A stretch of 64,000 bases of DNA. Origin: an uncultured Draconibacterium sp. Its GTDB lineage: Bacteria > Bacteroidota > Bacteroidia > Bacteroidales > Prolixibacteraceae. The stretch covers positions 2,024,001 through 2,088,000 of the forward strand of contig NZ_OY775906.1 of the NCBI RefSeq assembly GCF_963675065.1, given 5' to 3'. The notes below the pieces were generated by a model, which was not told the DNA's origin, did not search any database, and saw nothing but the letters and a program-made list of their open reading frames with translations. Positions 52,904 to 62,425 of this stretch are shown here, piece after piece. Position numbers and translations under genes: made by a program. Numbering within the stretch: the first letter of the stretch is position 1; every line of letters starts with the position of its first letter.

Positions 52904-52905
52904 CT

Positions 52906-53592
52906 TTAAACATCGTCCGAATTAAAGGTAAATCCCAAACGTTTGCCTGTAACCATTTTCGAATGACTCATTTTTTGCCGCATCTGATCGACCGTGGCCA
53001 CTTTTACCTGATCGTAAACCGGCAGTAACAAATCGAATTCAATACTGTACTGAATGGCCGTTTCAACAATTTGCCGAACAAGTCCGGGAGAAATGGTATC
53101 GATGGCAAAATCTTTCACCACCTCATCTGACTGCCGCTTTCCTTCAACAAAAAAATGTTTGTCTTTGTTGACGAAAATACGTGCTACCAGGTACCCAAGG
53201 TCGTTTACGCGATTGTATTTAAACGAATCGGCCAGGAAATTATAAATATTGATCACTCCGCAATACGAACGCAGCGAATCTTCCTCGATGTATTTTGTTT
53301 TCCATACCGGATGTTTATCGTCGAACTCGAAAACATTGGAGTGCATACTAAATATCAGCAGATCGCCCCCTACTTTAAACTCCACTTCAAAAGGCCCCTT
53401 GTCATGGTATTGCGGCAAAGCCACATCGGGCACTTTGCCTTTTACCGCCTTTATATAGTCTTTTTCAAGCTGATTCAGCACCTTTTTCAGAATGGTGAAA
53501 GTTAACCTTGTGTTTTCGTAGACCTGTTGTTTTACTGTTGATTTGATAACCAGTGCTTCAAGAAACGAAGCCCGTACTTCTTTTTCTGTCAT
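52906..53592 (-). CDS. Conserved hypothetical cytoplasmic protein
   Basis: 228 residues, mixed alpha/beta, no signal peptide or membrane segment. The N-terminal half contains helices (TRLTFTILKKVLNQLEKDYIKAVKG), then a beta region with FEVEFKVGGDLLIFSMHSNVF and YIEEDSLRSYCGVINIYNFLADSFKYNRVNDLGYLVARIFVN, and ends FTFNSDDV. I do not recognise the family, although the sequence has the look of a widely conserved Bacteroidota protein. It lies in a run of minus-strand housekeeping genes (proS upstream, pepT downstream). No function is proposed. Confidence 0.75.
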   Translation of the reverse strand: MTEKEVRASFLEALVIKSTVKQQVYENTRLTFTILKKVLNQLEKDYIKAVKGKVPDVALPQYHDKGPFEVEFKVGGDLLIFSMHSNVFEFDDKHPVWKTKYIEEDSLRSYCGVINIYNFLADSFKYNRVNDLGYLVARIFVNKDKHFFVEGKRQSDEVVKDFAIDTISPGLVRQIVETAIQYSIEFDLLLPVYDQVKVATVDQMRQKMSHSKMVTGKRLGFTFNSDDV

Positions 53593-53640
53593 TGCGTATA
53601 AATATTAACTTTTAAATGTACACAATTACTGAAAAAAAAG

Positions 53641-53664
53641 AAAGCAGCCCGGATGAGCTGCTTT
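53641..53664 (-). terminator. Terminator of proS
   Basis: AAAGCAGC (53641-53648) and GCTGCTTT (53657-53664) form an 8-bp stem; on the minus strand the T-rich tail follows, about 35 bases after the proS stop. Confidence 0.75.
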
Positions 53665-53697
53665 TATATTTTTCATGTCTTTTCGACGAATAGACAA

Positions 53698-55173
53698 TTA
53701 ATAAGCCAATGCAAACAATACTCTGCGTTTTGAAGGTTTGCCCGAATAAATACAAACTCCTTCTTCCTCTTCGTATTCCAGTGGCATACAACGAATAGTG
53801 GCCTTGGTTTCGTTTTTAATGGCTTCCTCGGTTTCAGGAGTGCCATCCCAGTGTGCTGAAATAAAACCACCTTTTGTGGTCAACACTTCTTTAAACTCTT
53901 CCCAGGTGTCCACTTTGCGTGTATTTTCTGCTCTGTAATCAAAAGCTTTCTGGTAAATATTTTGCTGAATATCTTCTAAAAGTTTTTCAACGTATTCATC
54001 GATATTTTCAAGTGGCGTAACTTCTTTTGTCAGGTTATCACGACGTGCAACTTCCACTGTTCCGTTTTCCAAATCGCGTGGTCCCATTGCCAATCGCACC
54101 GGAACTCCTCTCAATTCATGTTCTGCAAATTTATATCCTGGTTTACGTGTATCGCGATCGTCGTATTTAACTGAAATACCTCTTTCTTTTAATTTAGCAA
54201 CAATTTCATCGACCTTTTCGGTAATCGCTGCCAGTTGCTCCTCTTTGCGATAAATAGGCACAATTACCACCTGGAAAGGAGCCAGTTTTGGAGGAAGCAC
54301 CAAACCGTTATCATCAGAGTGCGCCATAATCAACGCCCCCATCAAACGAGTAGAAACACCCCACGATGTTGCCCAAACATATTCTTCTTTGCCTTCTTTA
54401 TTGGCAAATTTTACGTCGAAAGCTTTGGCAAAATTCTGCCCCAGGAAATGCGATGTTCCTGACTGCAATGCTTTTCCATCCTGCATCAATGCTTCGATAG
54501 AATAAGTTTCCAAAGCACCGGCAAAACGTTCGTTAGCCGATTTTAAACCTTTTATAACCGGAACGGCCATAAAGTTCTCAGCAAAGTCGGCATATAAATT
54601 TATAATTTTTTCCGTTTCCTCAATGGCCTCGGCCTTTGTGGCGTGCGCCGTGTGACCTTCCTGCCACAAAAACTCGGCAGTACGCAAAAACAGGCGGGTA
54701 CGCATTTCCCAACGTACAACATTTGCCCACTGGTTACAAAGGATTGGCAGATCGCGGTACGACTGGATCCAGTTTTTATACGTATTCCAGATTATGGTTT
54801 CAGAAGTCGGGCGTACAATTAGTTCCTCTTCCAGTTTGGCATCCGGGTCAACAATAACACCGCCATTTTCCTCATCGTTTTTTAAGCGATAATGAGTTAC
54901 TACTGCACACTCTTTTGCAAATCCTTCAACGTGATCAGCTTCTTTACTAAAAAAAGATTTTGGTATAAAAAGCGGGAAGTATGCGTTTACGTGTCCGGTC
55001 TCTTTAAACATACGGTCTAACTCGGCCTGCATTTTCTCCCAAATAGCATAGCCATAAGGCTTTATAACCATACAGCCCCTCACTGCTGAGTTCTCGGCAA
55101 GGTCTGCTTTAATTACCAAATCCTGGTACCATTGTGAATAATTCTCGCTACGCGAGGTCAATTCTTTCGCCAT
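53698..55173 (-). CDS. proS: Prolyl-tRNA synthetase, short (archaeal/eukaryotic) type
   Basis: 491 residues. Class II synthetase motifs: FPLFIPKSFFSKE, LIVRPTSETIIWNTYKNWIQSYRDLP (motif 2 region with Arg), FLWQEGHTAHAT and the motif 3 equivalent WGVSTRLMGALIMAHSDDNGLVLPP. The anticodon-binding domain is at about 305-400 (VVIVPIYRKEEQ..YDDRDTRKPGYKFAEHELRGVPVRLAMGPRDLENG), followed by the C-terminal zinc-binding-like domain ending in a Tyr. There is no insertion editing domain, as expected for the short type. It charges tRNA-Pro with proline. Confidence 0.96.
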   Translation of the reverse strand: MAKELTSRSENYSQWYQDLVIKADLAENSAVRGCMVIKPYGYAIWEKMQAELDRMFKETGHVNAYFPLFIPKSFFSKEADHVEGFAKECAVVTHYRLKNDEENGGVIVDPDAKLEEELIVRPTSETIIWNTYKNWIQSYRDLPILCNQWANVVRWEMRTRLFLRTAEFLWQEGHTAHATKAEAIEETEKIINLYADFAENFMAVPVIKGLKSANERFAGALETYSIEALMQDGKALQSGTSHFLGQNFAKAFDVKFANKEGKEEYVWATSWGVSTRLMGALIMAHSDDNGLVLPPKLAPFQVVIVPIYRKEEQLAAITEKVDEIVAKLKERGISVKYDDRDTRKPGYKFAEHELRGVPVRLAMGPRDLENGTVEVARRDNLTKEVTPLENIDEYVEKLLEDIQQNIYQKAFDYRAENTRKVDTWEEFKEVLTTKGGFISAHWDGTPETEEAIKNETKATIRCMPLEYEEEEGVCIYSGKPSKRRVLFALAY

Positions 55174-55259
55174 AATCTAATATTTGGTATAGATTTTGTT
55201 TTTACTTATATAAATTTTGAGCTTACAAAGAAAGTAATTATTATTGACATTAAATAAAC

Positions 55260-55264
55260 GGAGG
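55260..55264 (+). promoter_or_regulatory. Strong Shine-Dalgarno site GGAGG
   Basis: GGAGG seven bases before the ATG at 55272. Such sites are uncommon among genes in this window, where most starts lack one, so it marks the start and suggests high translation. Confidence 0.7.
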
Positions 55265-55271
55265 ATACCTT

Positions 55272-56657
55272 ATGAAATCAAGATTAACATTTTTAGGATT
55301 ACTGGCTATCGTTCTTGGAGCTTGTTCGACGGGAGGATATGTGTCTGGTACGTATTCCGACGACATCTACTTTAATCCGGGTGATGTTCCTCCTCCAATA
55401 GCCGTTAAAGAGGTTGTAGAAGAGCAGCCAGTGGAAAAATCGGCCAATACCATGATCATCAGCAACATTGAAAAAGGTGAAGATGGTTCGAACACCATGA
55501 ACAACTATATTTTCGAAGGCTCGGAAGAGGATGCTGATGTGTTGCGCTACAACATGGATCAAATGGAGATGGAAGCCAGCGACACAACTGTATACTACAA
55601 CGACGATGAAATGAAATACGTAATAAACAACTATTACGATGGCGATGAACTGGATTACGCTTACCGTATCCGTCGTTTCCACCGTCCGTCTTTCTACGAT
55701 CCGTTCTACTGGGATAGTTGGAGCTATTACGATCCGTTTTACTACGATCCATATTATTACTCATCATGGTACTCACCATCATGGTCGCTTAGCTGGTCGT
55801 TAGGTTGGGGAGGCTTCTATTCCGGCTGGGGTTGGAATTACCCATATTATGGCTGGGGTCGTGGCTATTACCCATCATATTATAGTGGCTGGTACGGCGG
55901 TGGCTATTATGGTAGCTGGTACGGCAGTGGCTATTATGGTGGTGGCGGTTACTACAACGATTACGGAAGAGGTTATACTTATGGCCAACGCCGGTCGACA
56001 GGTACCAATGTTTACCGTGGCGATGCAAGTCGCAGATCATCATCTGCAGCAGCAGTATCGGCAAGAAACAACCGACGCGGAACAAGTACCGTAGACAAAT
56101 CGGCAACAACCTCCAGAACAAGAACTGCAACCGACAGATCGGCAACAAACAACGCAAGAGTTTTAACAGAACAAAGAAGAACAACGAGCGCAACAACTCG
56201 TCCGGCAACAAATACATCAAAATCGGCTACAACGCGTACACAAAGCTATACTCGCCCGGGTTCGGCAACTACAACCCGAAGTTATACACGACCAAGTAGC
56301 GATGCACGTACAAACTACACAAAACCAAGAGTAGTTACGTCGAACAGTAACCGATCATCTTCAAGTTACACGACACCAAAGTCGACGTCAACTTACAACA
56401 AATCGTATCGTTCAACATCTACCTACAACCGTAGTTCAAGTAGCGGAAGCTCTTCACGGTCATATCGTGCACCGTCTTCTACCAAATCCAGCAGCACTTA
56501 CCGAAGCACTCCTTCACGAAGCAGTAGTAGCAGTGTAAGAAGCAGCGGAGGCAGCAGTGTAAGAAGCAGCGGCAGTTCGTCTGGTGGATCAAGAAGTAGC
56601 GGAAGTTCATCAAGAAGTTCTGGTGGTTCATCACGTAGTGGTGGTGGAAGAAGATAG
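55272..56657 (+). CDS. Low-complexity lipoprotein: aromatic/Gly region then Ser/Thr/Arg tail
   Basis: 461 residues, lipobox LAIVLGAC (Cys18). Three parts: an acidic segment (about 25-130, SNIEKGEDGSNTMNN, MEMEASDTTVYYNDDEMKY), a Tyr/Trp/Gly-rich segment (135-245, repeats like YYSSWYSPSW, GGYYGSWYGSGYY) and a Ser/Thr/Arg-rich basic tail (250-461) ending SGGGRR. There is no enzyme domain. The basic tail could bind acidic polymers or DNA, and the aromatic region could self-associate, as in adhesive or matrix proteins; this is conjecture. The FadL-like gene follows by 35 bases, probably in the same operon. Confidence 0.8.
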   Translation: MKSRLTFLGLLAIVLGACSTGGYVSGTYSDDIYFNPGDVPPPIAVKEVVEEQPVEKSANTMIISNIEKGEDGSNTMNNYIFEGSEEDADVLRYNMDQMEMEASDTTVYYNDDEMKYVINNYYDGDELDYAYRIRRFHRPSFYDPFYWDSWSYYDPFYYDPYYYSSWYSPSWSLSWSLGWGGFYSGWGWNYPYYGWGRGYYPSYYSGWYGGGYYGSWYGSGYYGGGGYYNDYGRGYTYGQRRSTGTNVYRGDASRRSSSAAAVSARNNRRGTSTVDKSATTSRTRTATDRSATNNARVLTEQRRTTSATTRPATNTSKSATTRTQSYTRPGSATTTRSYTRPSSDARTNYTKPRVVTSNSNRSSSSYTTPKSTSTYNKSYRSTSTYNRSSSSGSSSRSYRAPSSTKSSSTYRSTPSRSSSSSVRSSGGSSVRSSGSSSGGSRSSGSSSRSSGGSSRSGGGRR

Positions 56658-56691
56658 TATTAAAGAATATTAACGACAAAAACTATTTGCC

Positions 56692-58242
56692 ATGAAAAAA
56701 TATTTCAGCATACTCTTACTGGCTCTATTTATGCCCTTTTTTATGCAGGCTCAAGACTTGCTCGATGCACTTCGTTATTCCAATATTCAGGTATCAGGAA
56801 CCGCACGTGCCGGAGCAATGGGTAATGCATTTGGAGCTTTAGGCGGCGATTTTACTTCTATCAGTATCAATCCGGCCGGCCTGGGAGTTTACCGCACGTC
56901 GGAACTTACCGTGACGCCAAAATTTACTTACGGCAAAATGGAAGGCAACTACATGAATACCTTGATGGAAGATAACAAATACAACGTTGCCTTAAATAAT
57001 TTGAGCTACGTAACCGTTATTCCAACTGCTTCGCGTAGCGATGTTGGTTTGATCAGCGTTAACCTTGGAATTGGCTACAACCGCCTGAAAGACTTTAACA
57101 GCAACTCGCTTATGGGAGCTTCTGGAGTAACAAGTTCATTTTTGGATGACCTGATTGAAAATGGAAATGGAGAAGATCCAAATGCAGGATGGAGCGATTA
57201 CTACGAAGAGTTGGCCTATTACAATTCGGAGACAAATTCGGGTGCCGATATAATGTATTACGATGAAGATGCAGGATTTTGGAGAAGTGATATTCAAAAA
57301 AATCCTTTTGACCAGAATGTTGAGAACTACCCGGTATCGCAAAGGAAAAGTATTTCCCGTACCGGATCAATAGATGAATACAACTTTGCCGTTGGATTAA
57401 ACTTCAACCACAAAATATATTTAGGAGCCACCTTAGGCGTGACAGATATTTATTACCGAGAATCGAGCACTTACGAGGAATGGGACGATCAGAACGTAAT
57501 TCCAAACTTTGTTGACATGCAATTCGACAGCTACCTGAGAACAACAGGAACTGGTTACAACTTTAAATTTGGACTAATCTACAAGCCTATTAACGAAGTT
57601 CGTTTGGGTGCATCGATTCACACGCCAACATTTTATGACATGCACGATTTCTTCCATACATCGATGTATTCAAGAAATGATTTTGAAGACACTGGCGTAG
57701 TTGATGATGCCGGATATTCACCTCTAAACAATTACGATTATCAATTGCATACGCCACTTCGTGCAACATTTAGCGGTGCTTTTGTTATTGCAAAAAAAGG
57801 TTTGATCAGTGTTGATTATGAATATGTTGATTATTCGTCGGCAAAACTAAGAAAAGGTGGCGATGGTTACGGATTTACTCCCGAAAATCAGGAAATCAAG
57901 GATGCCTATAAATCGGTTGGAAACATCCGTATTGGTGGCGAATTGCGCGCAACCAACAACTTAAGTTTACGTGCCGGTTACGAGTATTATCCAACCGCTT
58001 ACAAATCGACATCGTTAGGAAACGATCAATTCAAATCGAACGACGAACTGAATGTGTACTCAGCCGGTTTAGGTTACCGTTTTGGCAGTTTCACTTTCGA
58101 CCTTGCCTACCGACTGACTGATATGATGGAATACGAACTTCCGTATAGTGCGCCTAGTTCAGGTTACTATCCGGTACCGGAAGCAGCCAGTTTTGATGGT
58201 TTAACTCACGATGTAATGTTTACGCTGGGATTTAAATTTTAG
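56692..58242 (+). CDS. FadL/OmpP1-type outer-membrane protein
   Basis: 516 residues. Signal peptide ending MQAQ (21), then the N-terminal hatch region ALRYSNIQVSGTARAGAMGNAFGALGGDFTSISINPAGLG, diagnostic of the OMPP1/FadL/TodX group, and about 14 amphipathic strands ending LGFKF. Members import hydrophobic molecules such as long-chain fatty acids or aromatics across the outer membrane; the Bacteroidota branch is poorly characterised. Its operon partner is the low-complexity lipoprotein, and a terminator follows at 58265. Confidence 0.85.
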   Translation: MKKYFSILLLALFMPFFMQAQDLLDALRYSNIQVSGTARAGAMGNAFGALGGDFTSISINPAGLGVYRTSELTVTPKFTYGKMEGNYMNTLMEDNKYNVALNNLSYVTVIPTASRSDVGLISVNLGIGYNRLKDFNSNSLMGASGVTSSFLDDLIENGNGEDPNAGWSDYYEELAYYNSETNSGADIMYYDEDAGFWRSDIQKNPFDQNVENYPVSQRKSISRTGSIDEYNFAVGLNFNHKIYLGATLGVTDIYYRESSTYEEWDDQNVIPNFVDMQFDSYLRTTGTGYNFKFGLIYKPINEVRLGASIHTPTFYDMHDFFHTSMYSRNDFEDTGVVDDAGYSPLNNYDYQLHTPLRATFSGAFVIAKKGLISVDYEYVDYSSAKLRKGGDGYGFTPENQEIKDAYKSVGNIRIGGELRATNNLSLRAGYEYYPTAYKSTSLGNDQFKSNDELNVYSAGLGYRFGSFTFDLAYRLTDMMEYELPYSAPSSGYYPVPEAASFDGLTHDVMFTLGFKF

Positions 58243-58264
58243 TAAAACAAAAGATATTTTCAGA

Positions 58265-58292
58265 AAGACACACTCCTTTTGGATTGTGTCTT
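58265..58292. terminator. Bidirectional terminator after the FadL-like gene
   Basis: AAGACACA (58265-58272) pairs with TGTGTCTT (58285-58292), with a T-run on the plus strand. It lies between convergent genes. Confidence 0.85.
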
Positions 58293-58295
58293 TTT

Positions 58296-58991
58296 TTATG
58301 CATTTAATTTAATTACAAAAGCCTCTTTAAAACTCAAACTAACCGGTAGTTTTACATCGCCGAGTTTAACGCTGTTACCCTCGAGATAAACCACTTTGGC
58401 AAGCGAAACCACATACGATTTATGAATGCGGGCGAATCGGTTTTCCGGTAGCTGGGCAATAAAATCTTTGAATCGTCCGTGCACCATCAACGTTTGTGTT
58501 TCGGTAACAAAACGTACATAATCGCCCTGCGCTTCCAGGTAAATTATTTCGTCGAAATTTAAGCGGTAATCCTTTTTACTGGCACGTACCATTAAATGTT
58601 GCCCGATGCTTTCTGTGCGTGAGGAAAAACGTTCGAGTGCCCTATTTACTGCCGTTCGAAACCTTTCGAATGAAACAGGTTTGAGCAAATAGTCCACCGC
58701 ATCAACCTCAAAACCATCCAAAGCAAATTCGGGATAGGCGGTAACCAAAATAAAAAGTGGCGGTTCTTTTAAACTTTTCACAAAACCAATTCCGCTTAAT
58801 TTGGGCATGTTTATATCTAAAAACAGCAAGTCGATATCTTTCTGTTTTAACAACTGACCAGCTTCCAGGGCATCGTTACAAACTCCGACAAGCTCCAGCT
58901 CAGGACAGGTTTCCACAAAATCTCGGATCACGTCCTGCGATAAAGGCTCGTCGTCAACAATAATACAGTTCAAAGTTTTTGATTTGGCCAT
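58296..58991 (-). CDS. LytTR-family response regulator
   Basis: 231 residues. The receiver domain (5-120) has acidic VDDEP and phospho-acceptor Asp59 in LLFLDINMPKLSG, with the conserved Lys in DYLLKPVSF. The LytTR DNA-binding domain (135-231) has the signature IYLEAQGDYVRFVTETQTLMVHGRFKDFIAQLP and FARIHKSYVVSLAKV. It is a transcription factor activated by the adjacent LytS-type kinase. The gene starts 6 bases after the kinase stop. Targets are unknown; the operon's own lipoprotein gene is one candidate. Confidence 0.93.
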   Translation of the reverse strand: MAKSKTLNCIIVDDEPLSQDVIRDFVETCPELELVGVCNDALEAGQLLKQKDIDLLFLDINMPKLSGIGFVKSLKEPPLFILVTAYPEFALDGFEVDAVDYLLKPVSFERFRTAVNRALERFSSRTESIGQHLMVRASKKDYRLNFDEIIYLEAQGDYVRFVTETQTLMVHGRFKDFIAQLPENRFARIHKSYVVSLAKVVYLEGNSVKLGDVKLPVSLSFKEAFVIKLNA

Positions 58992-58997
58992 GCCTTA

Positions 58998-60029
58998 CTA
59001 ATTCAGTTGCACCTGTAAAAGTACTTTAAATGTTTCTTTGTTGTCCGAAATCTTCAACTTGTGTTGATTGGGATAGATCATTTCCAGACGCCTTTTTACG
59101 TTTTCAATTCCAATGCCGTGATATTTAGCCGAGAGCGGATCGATAGCCTTCCCTTTGCTATTTTCAACCTCGAAATGTAAAACCTTATCCGCAACTTCAA
59201 CTTTTATGTTCACGAAGGCGTCATTCGCACCACCTTTCATCCCATGTTTAAAACTGTTCTCTACAAAAGGAAGAAATAATAAAGGCGCTATCTTTTTACC
59301 TTTTATATCGCCGATCGTGTTGAATTCAATTTTGTTTTTCCCCGACCGGAGGTTCTGCATATCGATATAATTCTGCAGCATTTCCATCTCCTTTTCCAAG
59401 GCGATAAAATCGGCATCCGAATCGTAAATAATATGGCGCATTAAATCGCTGAGCTGAACAATCTTTCCCGGTACTTCTTTTGATTCTTTTCGGGCCATGC
59501 TGTAAATACTGTTCAGCGAATTAAAAAGAAAATGCGGATTGATCTGCGATTTCAAAGCTTTTAACTCGGCCTGCGATTTTTCCTTTTCCAGTTCTTCTGC
59601 ACGGAAATATCCTCGTGCCAGGTGCAATAAACTGGAAATAAACAGGTAAATGGCAAAAAACAGCGAAATATCCCAAAAGCTATAATAGGCAATAAAATAA
59701 TAGCCTTTAAAAATGTAGTCGATAAGGCTATCGAATAACAACAGATAAAAACCTGCACCCAAAGCAACCGCCGCAATTATAGCGGCAGCGTAGTTAAAAT
59801 AATTGCCACGTTCCCAAAGAAATGGAAAAAGCAGTTTCAAATTCAGGTAAACCACGCAAACAATAGGCAGGTGAAATACAGCCGTATAAATAAGGTCGAT
59901 CTGTTTAACTTCGGCCGACACTTTTAAAACGTTCATGAGAATTAAAAACGATAAACACCAAAACAGGATATGCTGTAATACCCTGTTTTTAATTAGCCGG
60001 CCTAGTGTAATTTTTAAGTAGCTGTTCAT
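58998..60029 (-). CDS. LytS-type membrane sensor histidine kinase
   Basis: 343 residues. Four hydrophobic helices at about 15-145 form the sensor part, without an extracytoplasmic domain of any size. The His_kinase motif SQINPHFLFNSLNSIYSM has the phospho-acceptor His166, followed by an HATPase domain (LLFLPFVENSFKHG, then GIGIENVKRRLEMIYP). It signals to the LytTR regulator downstream. The ATG overlaps the lipoprotein stop by 4 bases (60026-60029), so the lipoprotein and kinase are translationally coupled and the lipoprotein may modulate sensing. Confidence 0.92.
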   Translation of the reverse strand: MNSYLKITLGRLIKNRVLQHILFWCLSFLILMNVLKVSAEVKQIDLIYTAVFHLPIVCVVYLNLKLLFPFLWERGNYFNYAAAIIAAVALGAGFYLLLFDSLIDYIFKGYYFIAYYSFWDISLFFAIYLFISSLLHLARGYFRAEELEKEKSQAELKALKSQINPHFLFNSLNSIYSMARKESKEVPGKIVQLSDLMRHIIYDSDADFIALEKEMEMLQNYIDMQNLRSGKNKIEFNTIGDIKGKKIAPLLFLPFVENSFKHGMKGGANDAFVNIKVEVADKVLHFEVENSKGKAIDPLSAKYHGIGIENVKRRLEMIYPNQHKLKISDNKETFKVLLQVQLN

Positions 60030-60661
60030 TTTTTTCGAAATAACTCTACGGCCAGTCCGTCTTCAAATGCGTCTTCCGAATCCACATATTTACCTACAAA
60101 TTTTTGTAATTCTTTTGGTTTGGCAGTGAGCAAAATAAAATCACCGTTATCCTCGTGATGAATCCTGATCTTGTTTTCCTTAATCAAATCTTCCAGCCAC
60201 TCCGGATCAAACCATCGGATTTCAAGTTTGTCGTCAGAAACAATTAATTTGGCAAAAGTGTGCACCGGAACCAGGTGCAGGTCAGCCAAAGTAATGTCTT
60301 CGTCTTCTCCGTATTCTTCAATGTAAAAATCCAGGAAATATTCATCTGCCAACTTAATCACGTGCACTACAAATTTCGATTCTTTCACTACGCCATCGTC
60401 GTTTGACGTAAGCGTTAGCACATATCGTTTTTTGTCGCATATACTGTCTTTTTTATCACCAAGAAACGGATGGGTGAAATTCCACGAATCATCAGAACCA
60501 CTAAAAACAACATCCTGATCATCGTCTTCAAACCATTCGCCCAATAGCAAATCATTTTCAAACAAATCATTTTCGGTATAGAGAGGGTAAAACGAGTAGA
60601 CAACACACCCCGACAACAGAAGGGTAATTGTAGCAATGAGCAGAATATTACGTGTTTTCAT
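60026..60661 (-). CDS. Acidic lipoprotein coupled to the LytS/LytTR system
   Basis: 211 residues, lipobox LLLSGC (Cys19) followed by VVYSFYPLYTENDL. The mature part is acidic and beta-rich (LLGEWFEDDDQDVVF, LVPVHTFAKLIV, FILLTAKPKELQKFVGKY). No enzyme motif is seen. A WY..L..E..G.W pattern is common in Bacteroidota lipoproteins of unknown function. First in a three-gene operon, overlapping the kinase gene. A sensory role is inferred from this coupling only. Confidence 0.75.
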   Translation of the reverse strand: MKTRNILLIATITLLLSGCVVYSFYPLYTENDLFENDLLLGEWFEDDDQDVVFSGSDDSWNFTHPFLGDKKDSICDKKRYVLTLTSNDDGVVKESKFVVHVIKLADEYFLDFYIEEYGEDEDITLADLHLVPVHTFAKLIVSDDKLEIRWFDPEWLEDLIKENKIRIHHEDNGDFILLTAKPKELQKFVGKYVDSEDAFEDGLAVELFRKK

Positions 60662-60798
60662 TTTGTTTGTTTTATTAATTTCTACTCAAATTTACAGGAC
60701 TTTAGTGGTCCAACAGAATTTTTTCGTTGAGATATGGCTTTTTGTCGTTGAGATAAAAAAACGCTAATCAGCAGCAAAATGAAAACCGGCCGAAACGA

Positions 60799-62145
60799 TT
60801 AAAATAAGTAATTCAATCCGATATAAATACCGGAATCACCATCGCGTTCATCTACGGCCATACCGTAATCGCACCGAATGATAAAGTTTTCGTTCATAGC
60901 AGCGCGGAAACCTAAACCGAATGAATAGTGCATCGCTTCTGCATCGATATCGAAATAATCCTGGCTTCTATCAGTTCCGGGAACATTTTCAAGGGTTGTA
61001 AAAAAGGGATCTCTGGTAACATCAATCTTATCAGTTACCCGGCCAAAATCGGCAAAAGCATTTAATCCCAGATAAAAGTTGTTGTTCATAAACTGAAAAC
61101 GGGTAAATTTCCAACGTGCTTCAACATTACCTAAAAATAGTGCATCCCCAACAACGCGGTTACGTAATATTCCCCGCAGTGAATTGGCTCCTCCCAATCC
61201 TTCAGACGTAGAACTTTTCATTATGGATGTAATTAATTGTGTTTGATAGTAAAAAGGAACATCCCCGGTAAGCGTTGTTTGATATGCCAGCCGGTAGGCA
61301 AAAGAAAGATCGTCGGGAATTAGGGTAAAATACTGGCGATGAATAAGGCTTAGTTTAGTAAAACTATGCTCGCCACCTAAAAACTCGGGCGAACCCAGTA
61401 TAACTGCTTCGGTCCACATTCCATTCATCGGGTTGGGTTTATTATCACGAGTATCGTAAACAATTCCGGCTTTTACCGTAGGCACAAAACCACCGTTGGC
61501 ATCCTCGTCCGAAATAATTCCCCATTCCCGGTATTTCTCATACAATCCCGGCTCTTCGCTGTGTGGAGGCAACAAATCAGCCTCGTCTTTATTTTTATTG
61601 AGTTTATCGATATCTACATAGTCGAGTTTAAAATTCAGGAGGTTAAAACCACCAACCCAGTCAAACTTTTCGCCGGCAAGATTACCTCGTAAATCAACTT
61701 TAAAACGAAATAGTTTGCGGTCGTATTTATAAAACATCCGGGTTTTGTAATCGGCTGTTTCATCGTCGTACCAGTCTTTGTTTACAATCGCATCGTAACC
61801 GTTGAATCCGTAAAAATCATAGGCACGGTCGCTTAGGTAACTAATATCAACTGATGTTTGTAATCCGGGAATCAATTTATCCGAATCGTAATTAAAACGG
61901 TTAATCCCACTACCTTTCGTAAATCGCGATACTTCAAGATAAATACTATGATCGTACTTTGGATAACGGCTTCCATCTCCATAATTATACAAATTAATCA
62001 AACCACCATACTGAAAACCAAGGTCGGTATCGAAAGTTACGGCCGGTAATGCCCCAAAATTCCAACCTTGTTTGGTTACACTTTCCTGCGCTCCCGACAA
62101 TAAATAAACGGTTAAGAATGCGCATAAAAATAGAAAACGTTTCAT
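60799..62145 (-). CDS. Omp85-superfamily outer-membrane barrel without POTRA domains
   Basis: 448 residues, signal peptide MKRFLFLCAFLTVYLLSGAQ. The mature protein is a beta-barrel throughout: KAGIVYDTRDNKPNPMNGMW is the usual strand-turn motif of surface-antigen barrels, and GLGGANSLRGILRNRVVGDALFLGNVEARW contains the LRG loop motif of the BamA/TamA family. The terminal strand ends NYLF. It lacks the POTRA repeats of BamA, so it is one of the short relatives of unknown role, in which the barrel is all there is. Its acidic loops (EEPGLYEKYREWGIISDEDAN) probably face outward. Confidence 0.82.
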   Translation of the reverse strand: MKRFLFLCAFLTVYLLSGAQESVTKQGWNFGALPAVTFDTDLGFQYGGLINLYNYGDGSRYPKYDHSIYLEVSRFTKGSGINRFNYDSDKLIPGLQTSVDISYLSDRAYDFYGFNGYDAIVNKDWYDDETADYKTRMFYKYDRKLFRFKVDLRGNLAGEKFDWVGGFNLLNFKLDYVDIDKLNKNKDEADLLPPHSEEPGLYEKYREWGIISDEDANGGFVPTVKAGIVYDTRDNKPNPMNGMWTEAVILGSPEFLGGEHSFTKLSLIHRQYFTLIPDDLSFAYRLAYQTTLTGDVPFYYQTQLITSIMKSSTSEGLGGANSLRGILRNRVVGDALFLGNVEARWKFTRFQFMNNNFYLGLNAFADFGRVTDKIDVTRDPFFTTLENVPGTDRSQDYFDIDAEAMHYSFGLGFRAAMNENFIIRCDYGMAVDERDGDSGIYIGLNYLF

Positions 62146-62355
62146 GTTAATTGATTTTAGTTAAACTAAGAAAGTTATGCATATAAAGACATATTTTATC
62201 TGGTACCCAATGCGAAGTCGAATATAAGTAAAATTGGAATGATTTTATAATCACCTTCGCTTTCTGATCGTTCTTCTTGTCTTTTGCCATAATTTTATTT
62301 TCTTTTACATGTCTTTAGTAATTTTTTAAAAACTAATTTACAAATCGGAACTAAA

Positions 62356-62391
62356 ATGAAACGAGTACCGAGTTATCGGGACGAGTTCCAT
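62356..62391 (+). repeat. Short ATGAAACGA element
   Basis: ATGAAACGAGTACCGA then TCGGGACGAGTTCCAT, with GTACCGA and TCGGGAC able to pair (one mismatch). Same borders as the elements at 5590, 5710 and 9475 but shorter. It lies 34 bases before the GH109-like gene. Confidence 0.5.
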
Positions 62392-62425
62392 ACTATACAT
62401 AAAAAAGAACAACAATTTTAATAGT

